Source: SZAS-103 sp038316385 (GTDB lineage: Bacteria > Pseudomonadota > Gammaproteobacteria > Xanthomonadales > Xanthomonadaceae). From it: DNA of 64,000 nt. Location: assembly GCA_038316385.1 (NCBI GenBank), contig JBBQAN010000005.1, positions 95,619-159,618 of the forward strand. The letters are read 5' to 3'. Numbering within the stretch: the first letter of the stretch is position 1; each line of letters begins with the position of its first letter. This document shows positions 34,480 through 42,865 of this stretch, in pieces. The position numbers and the translations under genes are program-made. Below the pieces are notes generated by a model, which was given only the letters and a program-made list of their open reading frames with translations, had not been told where the DNA came from and searched no databases.

Positions 34480-35403
34480 ATGCTGAAAATGCCGCCACTG
34501 AGTCCGCACGACAAGACCACGATCATGCAGACGGTGACCTGGGTGAAAACGGTCAACGATGCCAAGCGGGCTGGTGCGCCGCCGAGTTATCCATCACAGG
34601 CGGATATCGACAGTTCGGCCCTGTTCAAGCGCATCCGCCTCGGCCTGCCGCCGATGCCGTGGGCGCCGCCGACGCGCAACCGGCAGCCGGCCTACGAATT
34701 GATCGAGAACGCACGCGGCCGGCATCGCGTTTCCATGGCTGCGGATGATTTCACCAGCGACACTGTTTCGCTCGACGGCGCGAAATGGCATCTTCTGAAC
34801 AGCGATCCCGAAGCGCGTGTCCATCAGGTTTCCTTCGGCCACTGGCCGCTCGCTTATCGGTTATCGGCGCAGGACGCACCGCGTTGGTCGAACTTGCCCG
34901 AAGATGTGGACGCAGGCACCGGTCACGATGTCGTGCGTTTGGCGGACGGTCGTCTGGTGCCGAAAGATGTGATCCGCCGCACCCGTCACGACATCGAAAC
35001 CCATTGGTGGCTGCAATGCGTCAGTCCGCTCGACGAACGCCTTTATTTGCGCGGGGAGCGATTGCCGCTTGACGATCCGGATCATTTCCGACCAACTCAA
35101 GTCCATCGGGGTGGAGCGGCTGCCCCACAGGTATTTTCATGCGCCTTGCGCCAAGGCGAGACGCTGTTCTTTCCTCTGGTGCACGACCCGTGGACGCGTA
35201 TCACACGCTATCTTGGAATGTTGAACGAAACCGGCGATGCTTCTGCGGATTGGTTGCCACGCTTCGATGCCGGCGAGTCGCCGCTGGATTTCGCCGCGCA
35301 CACTTGGCAGGTGTTCGAGATCGATGCGACTCACCAGCCATGGTCGGCGTGGTGCACGCATCGGCGGGAATGGTTGGAGCCAGTTGAGAGCATTCTGAGT
35401 TGA
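34480..35403 (+). CDS. Conserved-looking protein of unknown function
   Basis: 307 residues from the ATG at 34480; 29 open codons upstream are less likely coding. No signal peptide or membrane segment. It is rich in Trp (TPWAPP-like, HWWLQCVSP, HTWQVFEIDATHQPWSAWCTHRREWLEP), Pro and Arg, with a central basic stretch (VIRRTRHDIETHWW). I do not recognise a family. Codon use resembles neighbours. A long open frame with consistent composition argues that it is real. Confidence 0.55.
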   Translation: MLKMPPLSPHDKTTIMQTVTWVKTVNDAKRAGAPPSYPSQADIDSSALFKRIRLGLPPMPWAPPTRNRQPAYELIENARGRHRVSMAADDFTSDTVSLDGAKWHLLNSDPEARVHQVSFGHWPLAYRLSAQDAPRWSNLPEDVDAGTGHDVVRLADGRLVPKDVIRRTRHDIETHWWLQCVSPLDERLYLRGERLPLDDPDHFRPTQVHRGGAAAPQVFSCALRQGETLFFPLVHDPWTRITRYLGMLNETGDASADWLPRFDAGESPLDFAAHTWQVFEIDATHQPWSAWCTHRREWLEPVESILS

Positions 35404-35430
35404 AACAGGATTCATTGCGTAACGAAACTG

Positions 35431-35459
35431 TTGCTTGTGCTACAGGATGTTGTTAGAGT
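35431..35459 (+). promoter_or_regulatory. Candidate promoter of the yjbE-like gene
   Basis: TTGCTT (35431-35436), 17-nt spacer ending TTGT, TAGAGT (35454-35459), 35 nt before the ATG at 35494. The same TTG...17...TTGTTAG arrangement precedes the ompA-like gene. Confidence 0.4.
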
Positions 35460-35493
35460 CCGCGCGTAGTTTGTCAATAACAGCAGGGAGTGC

Positions 35494-35754
35494 ATGCAGA
35501 TGAAAATTCTCACGACAGTGGCGGCGGTGCTGGCATTGAGTTTTGCCGGTCAAAGTTTTGCCCAGCAGGCGAATACGGATTCCGACAATGACAATAAGGC
35601 CGCAATGACTTCGCCTGCAGAGGCTTCCGAGGCGTCCGAAGGCGCGCTGTCATCTGGTGCAGTCGTTGCCATCGGGGCGGCGATCGTCATTGTGGTTGCG
35701 GTGGCAGCGAGCGGCGGCAGCAATCACCACACCGGCGGTACCACCGGTACTTGA
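35494..35754 (+). CDS. yjbE: Small secreted YjbE/GfcA-like protein
   Basis: 86 residues with a signal peptide (residues 1-23, ends SFAQ|QAN), an acidic Ser/Ala/Glu linker, a hydrophobic Val/Ala/Ile stretch (about 55-72) and a Gly/Thr/His-rich tail. Size, composition and position before wza-, yjbF-, yjbG- and yjbH-like genes match the threonine- and glycine-rich YjbE/GfcA. Sequence identity alone is too low-complexity to prove homology. GGGAG lies upstream. A hairpin follows at 35785. Confidence 0.6.
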   Translation: MQMKILTTVAAVLALSFAGQSFAQQANTDSDNDNKAAMTSPAEASEASEGALSSGAVVAIGAAIVIVVAVAASGGSNHHTGGTTGT

Positions 35755-35784
35755 TCGCTACACCGGTCTTTTTCAAGGCGATAC

Positions 35785-35809
35785 TGGCCCGCCGCAACAT
35801 GGCGGGCCA
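35785..35809 (+). terminator. Stem-loop between yjbE-like and export genes
   Basis: Nine-bp stem TGGCCCGCC / GGCGGGCCA (35785-35793, 35801-35809) around a 7-nt loop. No T run follows, so it may be a partial terminator or an mRNA-stabilising hairpin that lets the first gene be expressed more than the rest. Confidence 0.55.
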
Positions 35810-35926
35810 TTCGCATGCGTCGAAAATATCTGACAATGGTGTTCCCCCCGTGACTACTACCGGGACTTGGGTTCGATTGTCACTCCCTGCGCTCTATTCT
35901 GGTTGAAGATTGAAGGTATTTTCGCA

Positions 35927-37030
35927 ATGAAAAACCTGCGGGCTTTGGGAGTCGCGCTCCTCGCTTTGGTCTTGTCGGCCTGTATCTTGACACCGGGCCA
36001 GCACATGACGACGCGGGATTTCTCTCGCGACGACTCCGTAGGCAACAATCGTTACCGGCTCATCACGATCACCGGCAAGGAAATCGCGATGGAGAGGGCG
36101 GTCGTAACCGTGCCGGCGATTCCGCAAGAGTTGCTCGATTTTCAGCCTGAGCCCTATCGCATTGGAGTGGGCGACTCCCTGTACATCACTGTTTGGGATC
36201 ATCCCGAGCTGACCTCACCTGCAGGTTCGCAGCAGCAAGCCAGCGCTAACGGCCGTCTTGTGAGAGCCGACGGCACCTTGTTCTATCCGTATGCCGGACT
36301 CGTCAAGGCTGCGGGCATGACAATTGAAGAGTTGCGCGCTGCACTCAGCATCAAGCTCACAAAATACGTCGAAAAACCTCAGGTCGATATTAGTGTGATC
36401 GCTTATGGCGGGCAACGCGTCACCGTGCGTGGCGCGTTCATGAAGACCGATCCACAACCCATCACCGTCGCTCCGATGACACTGGCCCAGGCCATCGGCG
36501 TGGCTACGATCAACACGGATCACGCCGATATGACGGGTCTCGTGTTGACGCGAGATCGCCACGATTATCACCTGGATCTCGATGCGCTCAGTCGCAGTCC
36601 GCACGGCCTTGACGATATCTGGTTGAAATCGGGCGACCGGCTTTTTCTGCCATACAACGATCAAAAAGAAGCTTACGTGTTGGGTGAAGTGACGCATCCC
36701 ATGGCGATTTCCTTCAAGACTGGCAGCTTGAATCTGACCGAGGCGCTGGGTCGTGCAGGCGGGCTGAGCCAGACCACCTCGAAGGGCCGCGCGATTTATG
36801 TGATTCGTGGCGTCGAGGACATGGAGCAGGAACCGGCAACGATTTATCAGCTCAATGCCCAGTCGCCCGCCGCCTTCGCGCTTGCGTCACAATTTCCGGT
36901 TCGTGCCGGCGATGTCGTTTTTGTGGGCGCTGCCGATGTCACCCGCTGGAGCCGGTTTTTAGGTCAGTTGCTGCCGTTTTCCGGTGTCCTTCAGAACGCG
37001 GCGATCGCGACGAAAGACTTCGGACTATGA
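35927..37030 (+). CDS. wza: Wza/GfcE-like polysaccharide export lipoprotein
   Basis: 367 residues from the ATG at 35927 (GAAGG upstream). Lipoprotein signal with LSACILTPG (Cys at about 20). Poly_export domain: YRIGVGDSLYITVWDHPELT, GRLVRADGTLFYPYAGLVKAAGMTIEELR, and SLBB-like segments DISVIAYGGQRVTVRGAF and EAYVLGEVTHPMAIS, the layout of Wza/OtnA outer-membrane export proteins. The C-terminal hydrophobic helix (SRFLGQLLPFSGVLQN) fits the outer-membrane alpha-barrel helix of Wza. It would export a polysaccharide made by enzymes encoded elsewhere. The yjbF-like gene begins 16 nt after its stop. Confidence 0.9.
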   Translation: MKNLRALGVALLALVLSACILTPGQHMTTRDFSRDDSVGNNRYRLITITGKEIAMERAVVTVPAIPQELLDFQPEPYRIGVGDSLYITVWDHPELTSPAGSQQQASANGRLVRADGTLFYPYAGLVKAAGMTIEELRAALSIKLTKYVEKPQVDISVIAYGGQRVTVRGAFMKTDPQPITVAPMTLAQAIGVATINTDHADMTGLVLTRDRHDYHLDLDALSRSPHGLDDIWLKSGDRLFLPYNDQKEAYVLGEVTHPMAISFKTGSLNLTEALGRAGGLSQTTSKGRAIYVIRGVEDMEQEPATIYQLNAQSPAAFALASQFPVRAGDVVFVGAADVTRWSRFLGQLLPFSGVLQNAAIATKDFGL

Positions 37031-37046
37031 TCCTTCTCTTGGCGTG

Positions 37047-37721
37047 ATGGCTAAGAGAATCAAGAGTTTGAGGCTATTTGTGGGCGCAGCGTTGCTGGCG
37101 CTCCTTGCGGGCTGTGGCACTTCGAGTTTCCACACCGCGACGGATCTGGTCAAGCTGGTCAGGAAAAGTCGCACGCGTATCAATCCCACGCCTGCATCGG
37201 TAGCCGCGAAACCGTATTTCCAGCTCGAGGCGACCTCCCCGGAGGGTCGCGCTGTACTGATACTGGGTGGGACGGAGGGCAATCTGCAAAGTTGGTACGG
37301 GCAAGGCGGCCAAGCAGTTTTCATCGAGCACGGCGAGGTGGTCAGAACCATCGGCTTGCGACAGAATCTCGATGACACGCAATGGTTATCAGCCAATCCG
37401 TTTGCGGCTGGCCTGCAAACGCTGAACACCCCGATGGACGGCATTCGCGTCGCGGATTGGTCGCCTGGCTATCGTTATGGCGTGACCTTGCGCGTTCGGA
37501 TGACTGTGGCCGGAATGGAGGATGTAAGCATTCTCGGCACAGTCCATCATCTCCGCCGCGTCGATGAGCGGGTCGATTCGCCGGCTGCGGATTTCGCTGC
37601 CGAGAACCATTACTGGGTGGATCCTGCCGACGGATTCATCTGGAAGAGCCATCAAGTCGTCGCGCCCGGCCTGCCTCTTGATTTGATCCAGTTGCATCCC
37701 TATCGAGGCGCGACGAAGTGA
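37047..37721 (+). CDS. yjbF: YjbF/GfcB-like lipoprotein
   Basis: 224 residues from the ATG at 37047 (a GTG lies 3 nt earlier). Lipoprotein signal LLALLAGCGTSS. The mature protein has a YjbF/GfcB pattern: FIEHGEVVRTIGLRQNLDD, WSPGYRYGVTLRVRM and an ending ENHYWVDPADGFIWKSHQVVAPGLPL, as in GfcB. Group 4 capsule and yjb operons encode it with GfcC and GfcD. It sits between the export and gfcC-like genes and overlaps the latter. Confidence 0.78.
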   Translation: MAKRIKSLRLFVGAALLALLAGCGTSSFHTATDLVKLVRKSRTRINPTPASVAAKPYFQLEATSPEGRAVLILGGTEGNLQSWYGQGGQAVFIEHGEVVRTIGLRQNLDDTQWLSANPFAAGLQTLNTPMDGIRVADWSPGYRYGVTLRVRMTVAGMEDVSILGTVHHLRRVDERVDSPAADFAAENHYWVDPADGFIWKSHQVVAPGLPLDLIQLHPYRGATK

Positions 37722-38500
37722 TGCGCGCGTTCGCAATCGTACTGGCAATGGCCATGGCAACGGTGCAGGCCGAAGCGCCGATCCATGTGACTATTTCTGG
37801 CGAAGTGGCTCATCCGGCCGAAGTCGCTTTCCAGGGTGCGCCCCGACTGGCCGACGCGGTCAAGTTTGCTGTCGTGAATCGCAACGCCTATATATTGGCG
37901 GCCGCCTGGCTTAGGCCTTCCCTGCAAGACGAACAAACGCGCCTCAAGGCCGGCCTGATTTACGAATTGGGCGCGATCAACCAGAAAGCTGGCGCAGATG
38001 AAAATCAGTCGCTGGCAACACTTGCGCGAGACATGCGCGCATGGATTGCAGCAATGCCCGTCACTGGTCGTCAAATCGTTCGAACCCTGGAGCCGCATAC
38101 TTTGCAGGTCAGCCCATCCGACAATCTTCCAGTGAAAGACGGGGATCGTCTGGTTTATCCACCGCATATTCAATCGATTGCGGTGGTGGGGGCGGTCAAA
38201 CAGGCGTGCAGCCTGCCGCAGGTCGGACTCAAGGATGTGCGCGATTATCTGAGCCAGTGCGAACCTTCACCGTTTGCCGATGCCGATATTGCGTATGTAA
38301 TCGAGCCCGATGGCAGGGTATTCGAGCAGGGAGTCGCGCTTTGGAATCTCAGCCCCGCCATGCCAGTGGCGCCTGGCGCTACCTTGTATGTGCCGTTTGG
38401 TCGCTCAGCGACACTTCATGCTGCGGATGAAAGGTTCAACCGGGAGATGGCGAATTTCATCGCTACCCAGCCGCTAGGCGGCGTGGGGACGAATCCATGA
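37721..38500 (+). CDS. yjbG: Capsule biosynthesis GfcC/YjbG-like periplasmic protein
   Basis: About 259 residues from the ATG at 37721, which shares a base with the preceding TGA; a GTG at 37718 is the alternative. Signal peptide ending VQAEA. The mature N-terminus HVTISGEVAHPAEVAF is a SLBB/ubiquitin-like fold start, and LPVKDGDRLVYPPHIQSIAVVGAVKQ is a second, the two beta-grasp domains of GfcC. The role is periplasmic in polysaccharide export. Its TGA overlaps the ATG of the next gene. Confidence 0.8.
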   Translation: MRAFAIVLAMAMATVQAEAPIHVTISGEVAHPAEVAFQGAPRLADAVKFAVVNRNAYILAAAWLRPSLQDEQTRLKAGLIYELGAINQKAGADENQSLATLARDMRAWIAAMPVTGRQIVRTLEPHTLQVSPSDNLPVKDGDRLVYPPHIQSIAVVGAVKQACSLPQVGLKDVRDYLSQCEPSPFADADIAYVIEPDGRVFEQGVALWNLSPAMPVAPGATLYVPFGRSATLHAADERFNREMANFIATQPLGGVGTNP

Positions 38501-40752
38501 GTTCACGTCATGAGGATGGAGTCAGGGCGCGCGAGATGACACCAGCGGCGAACCGCGATCGCGAGCAGCATGCTCGCTGTGATCGCCGTCGTGTCGGAAA
38601 CATAGCGCGCGTTGTCGCGCCGCTTGCGTGGTTTATCGCGGCAGCGCTGCATGCGCAAAATGCGCCTGGTTACACCCATGACGCACCCGGCTACACGCAG
38701 AGCGATTTTGGCGGCGTGGGGCTCATGCAGACGCCAACCGCGCGCATGGCCGAGGAAGGCGAATTCAGTTTCGTCATGAGCAGGGTGCAGCCTTATACAT
38801 TCATCAATGTGTCCGCGCAGCCGTTCGCATGGTTGGAAGCCTCGGCCCGCTATACGATTGTGAGCAATCGTTTTTACGGGCCGAACGGATTACCCGATCC
38901 CAACGCGAACGGGCAGAATTTCAAAGACAAATCCATCGACGCAAAAGTGCATTTGCGAAGCGAGACGCACTATTTGCCGGAAATGGCGATCGGTATTCGC
39001 GATCTCGCCGGTACCGGGCTGTTCTCCGGCGAATACGTCGTGGCGAGCAAGCGCGTCGGCCCTTTCGACTTCAGTCTGGGTCTAGGCTGGGGCTACCTGG
39101 GCGCACGCGGCGACCTGCCGAATCCGTTTGGCTGGATTGATCCCGCTTTCAACCACCGTCCGGTGCTGGCCTCATCGGCGACTGCAGGCACATTCACTGC
39201 GTCCCGATATTTCCGTGGTCCGACGGCCCTGTTCGGCGGCGTCGAATACCAGACCCCGTACAAATGGCTGCGTCTGAAGGCTGAGCTGGATGGAAACAAT
39301 TACAAACATGAGGGCTTGAACAACAATCAGATCCAACGCTGGCCGGTGAATCTTGGTGCATTGTTTCGGGTAACGCGTTTCGCGGATGTCACCGTTGGGT
39401 ACGAGCGCGGTGACAGATTCATGGCGTCGCTGAGCCTCCACGACAATCTGGCCCAGCAAACCGAATCAAGCAAGCCCCTCGATCCGCTTCCTGAACCCAT
39501 CGCTGCCACGTCCGCCAGTCAGACCAGCGCCCAGCCTCTGACAACGCCGGCACAAGCCGACTGGGCGGCAATCAGTCGCATCCTCGAAGACAATGCCGGG
39601 ATTGTTGTCGAACACATCGCGCAACGCGGATCAGAGTTGCTCGTGTATGGCGAGCAAAAGCGTTTCTTCTATGGCGCGGAGGGGTTGGGACGGGCTGCCA
39701 GACTGTTGAACAACCGTCTGGACAACAGCATCGACTGGATCACTTTCGTCTCCCAGAATCACGGCCTTCCCGTGGTCGAGGACAGCGTGCATCGACAGCG
39801 TTTTGTGGATTTGCTCCATCACGACGTCGATCTGCATGCGTTCGCGCGCAGCGTCGAGCAGGATGCGACGGCGCCGCAGCAGGAACATGTCCTCTACAAG
39901 AAGCCGCTCAAAAAATTCGATTTCGGTGTGTCGCCTGGATTCGATGCAAGCCTCGGCGGCGTGAATGCGCCGATCCTCTACCAGGTGACTGCCGACGCCA
40001 ACGCTACCTACCACTTCACCCGCAATCTGTGGCTGGACGCAGAAGTGGATGTGAACCTGCTCAATAATTACAGCATTTACACATACGACGCACCCAGCCG
40101 TTTGCCACGAGTGCGCACCGACGTGCGCAAATATCTGGAAAGTTCCAATGTCACGCTTCCGAATTTTCAGTTGACCGGCACTCGCCAATTGAGCACGGAT
40201 CTGTACGGAATGGCATATGCGGGAATGTTCGAAAGCATGTTCGGCGGCGTCGGTGGCGAAATGCTGTACCGACCCGTGGGTGAACATTGGGCTTTCGGCG
40301 TGGACGCGAATTTCGTGCGTCAACGCGGCTTCAATCAGGATTTTTCATTCCGCACGTATCAGATAGCCACTGGCCATGCGACGCTCTACCTGGATACGGG
40401 TTTCGATGGTCTGCATCTGGCATTGAGCGGCGGGCGCTACCTTGCAGGCGACTGGGGTACGACAGTGGACGTCTCCCGCCATTTTCCGAATGGGGTGCAG
40501 ATGGGCGCGTATGCGACCATCACCACCGCTGGCAGGGCGTATGGCGAGGGCAGCTTCGACAAGGGCGTTTATCTTTCGGTTCCATTCGATTTGTTCCTGC
40601 CGCGCTCCAGGAACAAAGCCACCACTTTTCGCTACCAGCCGTTGTTGCGCGACGGTGGCGCGCGTTTGAACAAAACGTACAATCTGTACGACATGACCAG
40701 CGATCGCGACAGCTATCTGTTCGACCAGAATCTGGACAAGATCACGCAGTAG
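38497..40752 (+). CDS. yjbH: YjbH/GfcD-like outer membrane beta-barrel protein
   Basis: 751 residues. After a basic leader a signal-like segment ends near AALHAQ (residue 53); a peptide repeat NAPGYTHDAPGYT follows. The body has the YjbH pattern: FGGVGLMQTPTARMAEEGEFSF, ARYTIVSNRFYG, LRSETHYLPEMAIGIRDLAGTGLFSGEYVVASKR, VTVGYERGDRFMASLSL, and a C-terminal barrel ending with a DxDSYLFDQ motif. YjbH/GfcD proteins form a large outer-membrane barrel in exopolysaccharide secretion. ATGA overlap with the previous gene; the stop lies 11 nt inside the convergent sulfotransferase gene. Confidence 0.85.
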   Translation: MSSRHEDGVRAREMTPAANRDREQHARCDRRRVGNIARVVAPLAWFIAAALHAQNAPGYTHDAPGYTQSDFGGVGLMQTPTARMAEEGEFSFVMSRVQPYTFINVSAQPFAWLEASARYTIVSNRFYGPNGLPDPNANGQNFKDKSIDAKVHLRSETHYLPEMAIGIRDLAGTGLFSGEYVVASKRVGPFDFSLGLGWGYLGARGDLPNPFGWIDPAFNHRPVLASSATAGTFTASRYFRGPTALFGGVEYQTPYKWLRLKAELDGNNYKHEGLNNNQIQRWPVNLGALFRVTRFADVTVGYERGDRFMASLSLHDNLAQQTESSKPLDPLPEPIAATSASQTSAQPLTTPAQADWAAISRILEDNAGIVVEHIAQRGSELLVYGEQKRFFYGAEGLGRAARLLNNRLDNSIDWITFVSQNHGLPVVEDSVHRQRFVDLLHHDVDLHAFARSVEQDATAPQQEHVLYKKPLKKFDFGVSPGFDASLGGVNAPILYQVTADANATYHFTRNLWLDAEVDVNLLNNYSIYTYDAPSRLPRVRTDVRKYLESSNVTLPNFQLTGTRQLSTDLYGMAYAGMFESMFGGVGGEMLYRPVGEHWAFGVDANFVRQRGFNQDFSFRTYQIATGHATLYLDTGFDGLHLALSGGRYLAGDWGTTVDVSRHFPNGVQMGAYATITTAGRAYGEGSFDKGVYLSVPFDLFLPRSRNKATTFRYQPLLRDGGARLNKTYNLYDMTSDRDSYLFDQNLDKITQ

Positions 40753-41581
40753 CCAGCGCTCGTGGTAGTCGCAGACGCTGCACGTGCAGCCGCTGGTAAT
40801 GCGGCATGCATGTGTCAGCGACCTGTGCGCCGGCAGCAGACAGCTGGATTTCGTGTGGTGCAGACGGCGTATCAAAGCCTGTGGTTTCCCGTACATGCGC
40901 ATACCAGTGCGGCGCCCATACTCCATCGCTCGCGCGCGATCCGGGCGGCCATTGCAACATGCGATCACTGAATTCGGTGCCGAGCAATTCGCATAGCGCG
41001 CGCAGGTACGCTTCGGGCGCTTGCAGGAAATCGGCGGCATCGATGATAGGTGGCGGCGTTCCTGCAGCGCAGAGCTGTTCGTGGAGTTCGATCTGTTGCG
41101 GAAGGCCAATCTCTTCTGGCGTTACTGTTTCGCGCGACTTGAGATACGAGGCAACGACTTCGCGCGGATCGCGGATCAGCAAGACGTTGGCGAGTTGACC
41201 GATCCATTCACGATCCATACCTGGCAGCAGGTGATGGGTCATGTGCTTCTGGTACCAGATCGGTTCGCCATTCCGCGTCGGGCCGGTGAGCGCACGCACG
41301 ACGCTGCGCCAATCGGTGTCGCCGGCAGCGATTACTTCATCGCGCATCGGATGATCGATGCCGGTTGTTGCGAGATACGCGGCATACAAGGGTTCGTCGC
41401 TCACCGCGCAGTCGTCCCGGTTCTCCCACGCACGCATCATCGCGGTGGAGATGTTGCGCGGGCCGCTCCACATGGCGATGCGCAAGGACGCGCAAGTGTC
41501 TTTGCACTCCCTGCGGTCGTCGTGGGAGGCAGGATGCTGGGAACGACCGATGCGGAGCGGCTTATCGGAAGTCGGCTTCAT
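40742..41581 (-). CDS. Sulfotransferase-like protein (PAPS fold)
   Basis: 279 residues. WSGPRNISTAMMRAWENRDD near residue 38 is the 5'-phosphosulfate loop of the family and VLLIRDPREVVASYLKSRE near residue 134 the 3'-phosphate region, so a sulfotransferase-type P-loop fold is clear; some databases label relatives as aminotransferase-like because of their neighbours. Substrate unknown. The ATG at 41581 overlaps the stop of the class IV aminotransferase gene as ATGA. Its 3' end overlaps yjbH by 11 nt in convergent orientation. Confidence 0.8.
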   Translation of the reverse strand: MKPTSDKPLRIGRSQHPASHDDRRECKDTCASLRIAMWSGPRNISTAMMRAWENRDDCAVSDEPLYAAYLATTGIDHPMRDEVIAAGDTDWRSVVRALTGPTRNGEPIWYQKHMTHHLLPGMDREWIGQLANVLLIRDPREVVASYLKSRETVTPEEIGLPQQIELHEQLCAAGTPPPIIDAADFLQAPEAYLRALCELLGTEFSDRMLQWPPGSRASDGVWAPHWYAHVRETTGFDTPSAPHEIQLSAAGAQVADTCMPHYQRLHVQRLRLPRALATA

Positions 41582-42513
41582 GCGAGGCGTATGCCGGCGC
41601 GCGCTGCGGCATCCAGATGCGCAAGTTCGACGTATAGGTTCTGCAATCGCTCAACCATCGGGCCACGCGAGCCGTCGCCGATGATGCGACCATCGATTTC
41701 GCGCACTGGCACCACGCCCGCGAAGGTGCCAGTGACGAACGCTTCGTCGGCACCGTACACATCGGTCAGGCTGAAATTACGCTCGCACGCGGGAATGCCG
41801 TTGTTACGGCAGATCCGCAGCACGTTGGCGCGGGTGATGCCGCCGAGGCAATAATCGCCCGACGATGTCCATACTTCTCCCTTGCGCACGATGAAGAAAT
41901 GCGTCGAATTGCAAGTCGCAACGAAGCCGTGCGGATCGAGCATCAATCCTTCGTCGGCGCCGGCAGCGGTCGCCTGGATGCAGGCGGTGATGCAATTGAG
42001 CTTGCTGTGCGAATTGAGCTTCGGATCCTGCACATCCGGATAGCCGCGACGCACGTGCACGGTGAACAGTTTCAGTCCGCGTGCGAGCAATTCCGGGCGT
42101 GGTGTTTTGTGTTCGGGAATGATGACGATGGTTGCCGGCCCGATCGCTGCGCGCGGATCTTGATACGGCGTGCGCTTCACCCCACGCGTGACCATCAGCC
42201 GGATGTGTACGTGGTCGGTCATCTGGTTCGCCGCCAACGTGTCCATGATCGCGCGCGTGAGTTCGGCGCGGCTCATTCCGACATCGAGCGCGATTGCTTT
42301 TGCGCCCTCGAACAACCGATCAAGATGCGCATCGAGAAACGTCGGCTGCCCGCCGGTGATGCGCAAACCTTCCCAGACACCGTCGCCGAGCACGAACCCG
42401 GAATCGAATACCGAAACAACCGCTTCAGCGCGTGGCTTCATCGCGCCATTGACGTAAATCAGGATATCGGCGTTGCGCGGATCGTCGACGAAATCATGCA
42501 CGCTCTGAGCCAT
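41578..42513 (-). CDS. Class IV aminotransferase, branched-chain or D-amino acid type
   Basis: 311 residues from the ATG at 42513; 56 upstream open codons carry no family sequence. Fold type IV motifs: YVNGAMKPRAEAVVSVFDSGFVLGDGVWEGLRI, HLDRLFEGAKAIALD, IRLMVTRGV, then SHSKLNCITACIQATAAGADEGLMLDPHGFVATCNSTHFF with the PLP lysine in KLN and the final GGITRANVL. It resembles IlvE but also D-alanine/4-amino-4-deoxychorismate lyases, so the substrate is open. It is translationally coupled to the sulfotransferase-like gene and divergent from thrS. Confidence 0.88.
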   Translation of the reverse strand: MAQSVHDFVDDPRNADILIYVNGAMKPRAEAVVSVFDSGFVLGDGVWEGLRITGGQPTFLDAHLDRLFEGAKAIALDVGMSRAELTRAIMDTLAANQMTDHVHIRLMVTRGVKRTPYQDPRAAIGPATIVIIPEHKTPRPELLARGLKLFTVHVRRGYPDVQDPKLNSHSKLNCITACIQATAAGADEGLMLDPHGFVATCNSTHFFIVRKGEVWTSSGDYCLGGITRANVLRICRNNGIPACERNFSLTDVYGADEAFVTGTFAGVVPVREIDGRIIGDGSRGPMVERLQNLYVELAHLDAAARAGIRLA

Positions 42514-42865
42514 TGCGGATCTCCGAAAGAAACTCGGCACTCTTCCGAGTGCCATCTGAATTTCCTCCCTTGCTGTGGCGGGGGAGGGCAAGGGTGGGGG
42601 ATTGATCCGGCGGTTATAACTGATTGGAATTCGGATCAAAGAAACGATGATGGTAGCGCGCGATGGGCGCAACGTTGACACCGGGGCTTGCAGAATCTAG
42701 CTTATGGGGATTGCCGTGGTTTGGACTACGGCTCGAATCGAGGGAAGCCACGGGAAACCGTCGGCGCAGCGTGCGACATGAGCACTACCAACCGCCACCC
42801 TTAATCCCTATCGAAGCCTCCGACCAACGGCGCTTCGGCGCCGTTTTGTTTTTGAAGAAGAGCCC
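42514..42865 (+). promoter_or_regulatory. Divergent regulatory region and thrS leader with attenuator
   Basis: 352 bases between the class IV aminotransferase gene (-) and thrS (+). Near 42565 is a GC-rich repeat-like patch. A short reading frame ATG AGC ACT ACC AAC CGC CAC CCT TAA at 42778-42804 encodes MSTTNRHP with two adjacent Thr codons. It lacks a strong ribosome binding site. A terminator hairpin at 42826 follows and ends 13 nt before the thrS ATG, with GAAGAAGAG as ribosome binding site. The pattern suggests threonine-dependent attenuation; see the findings. Confidence 0.5.
42826..42853 (+). terminator. Intrinsic terminator in the thrS leader
   Basis: Stem AACGGCGC (42826-42833), UUCG-type TTCG loop, GCGCCGTT (42838-42845), then TTGTTTTT. 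It points toward thrS and has no T run on the other strand. Because the upstream gene is divergent, it most likely acts within the thrS transcript. Confidence 0.8.

Noticed and set aside
42565..42600. GC-rich CCCTTGC...GCAAGGG inverted repeat upstream of the class IV aminotransferase gene
   Set aside because: Looks like a dispersed low-complexity repeat; no T run and no clear role, so not listed as terminator.
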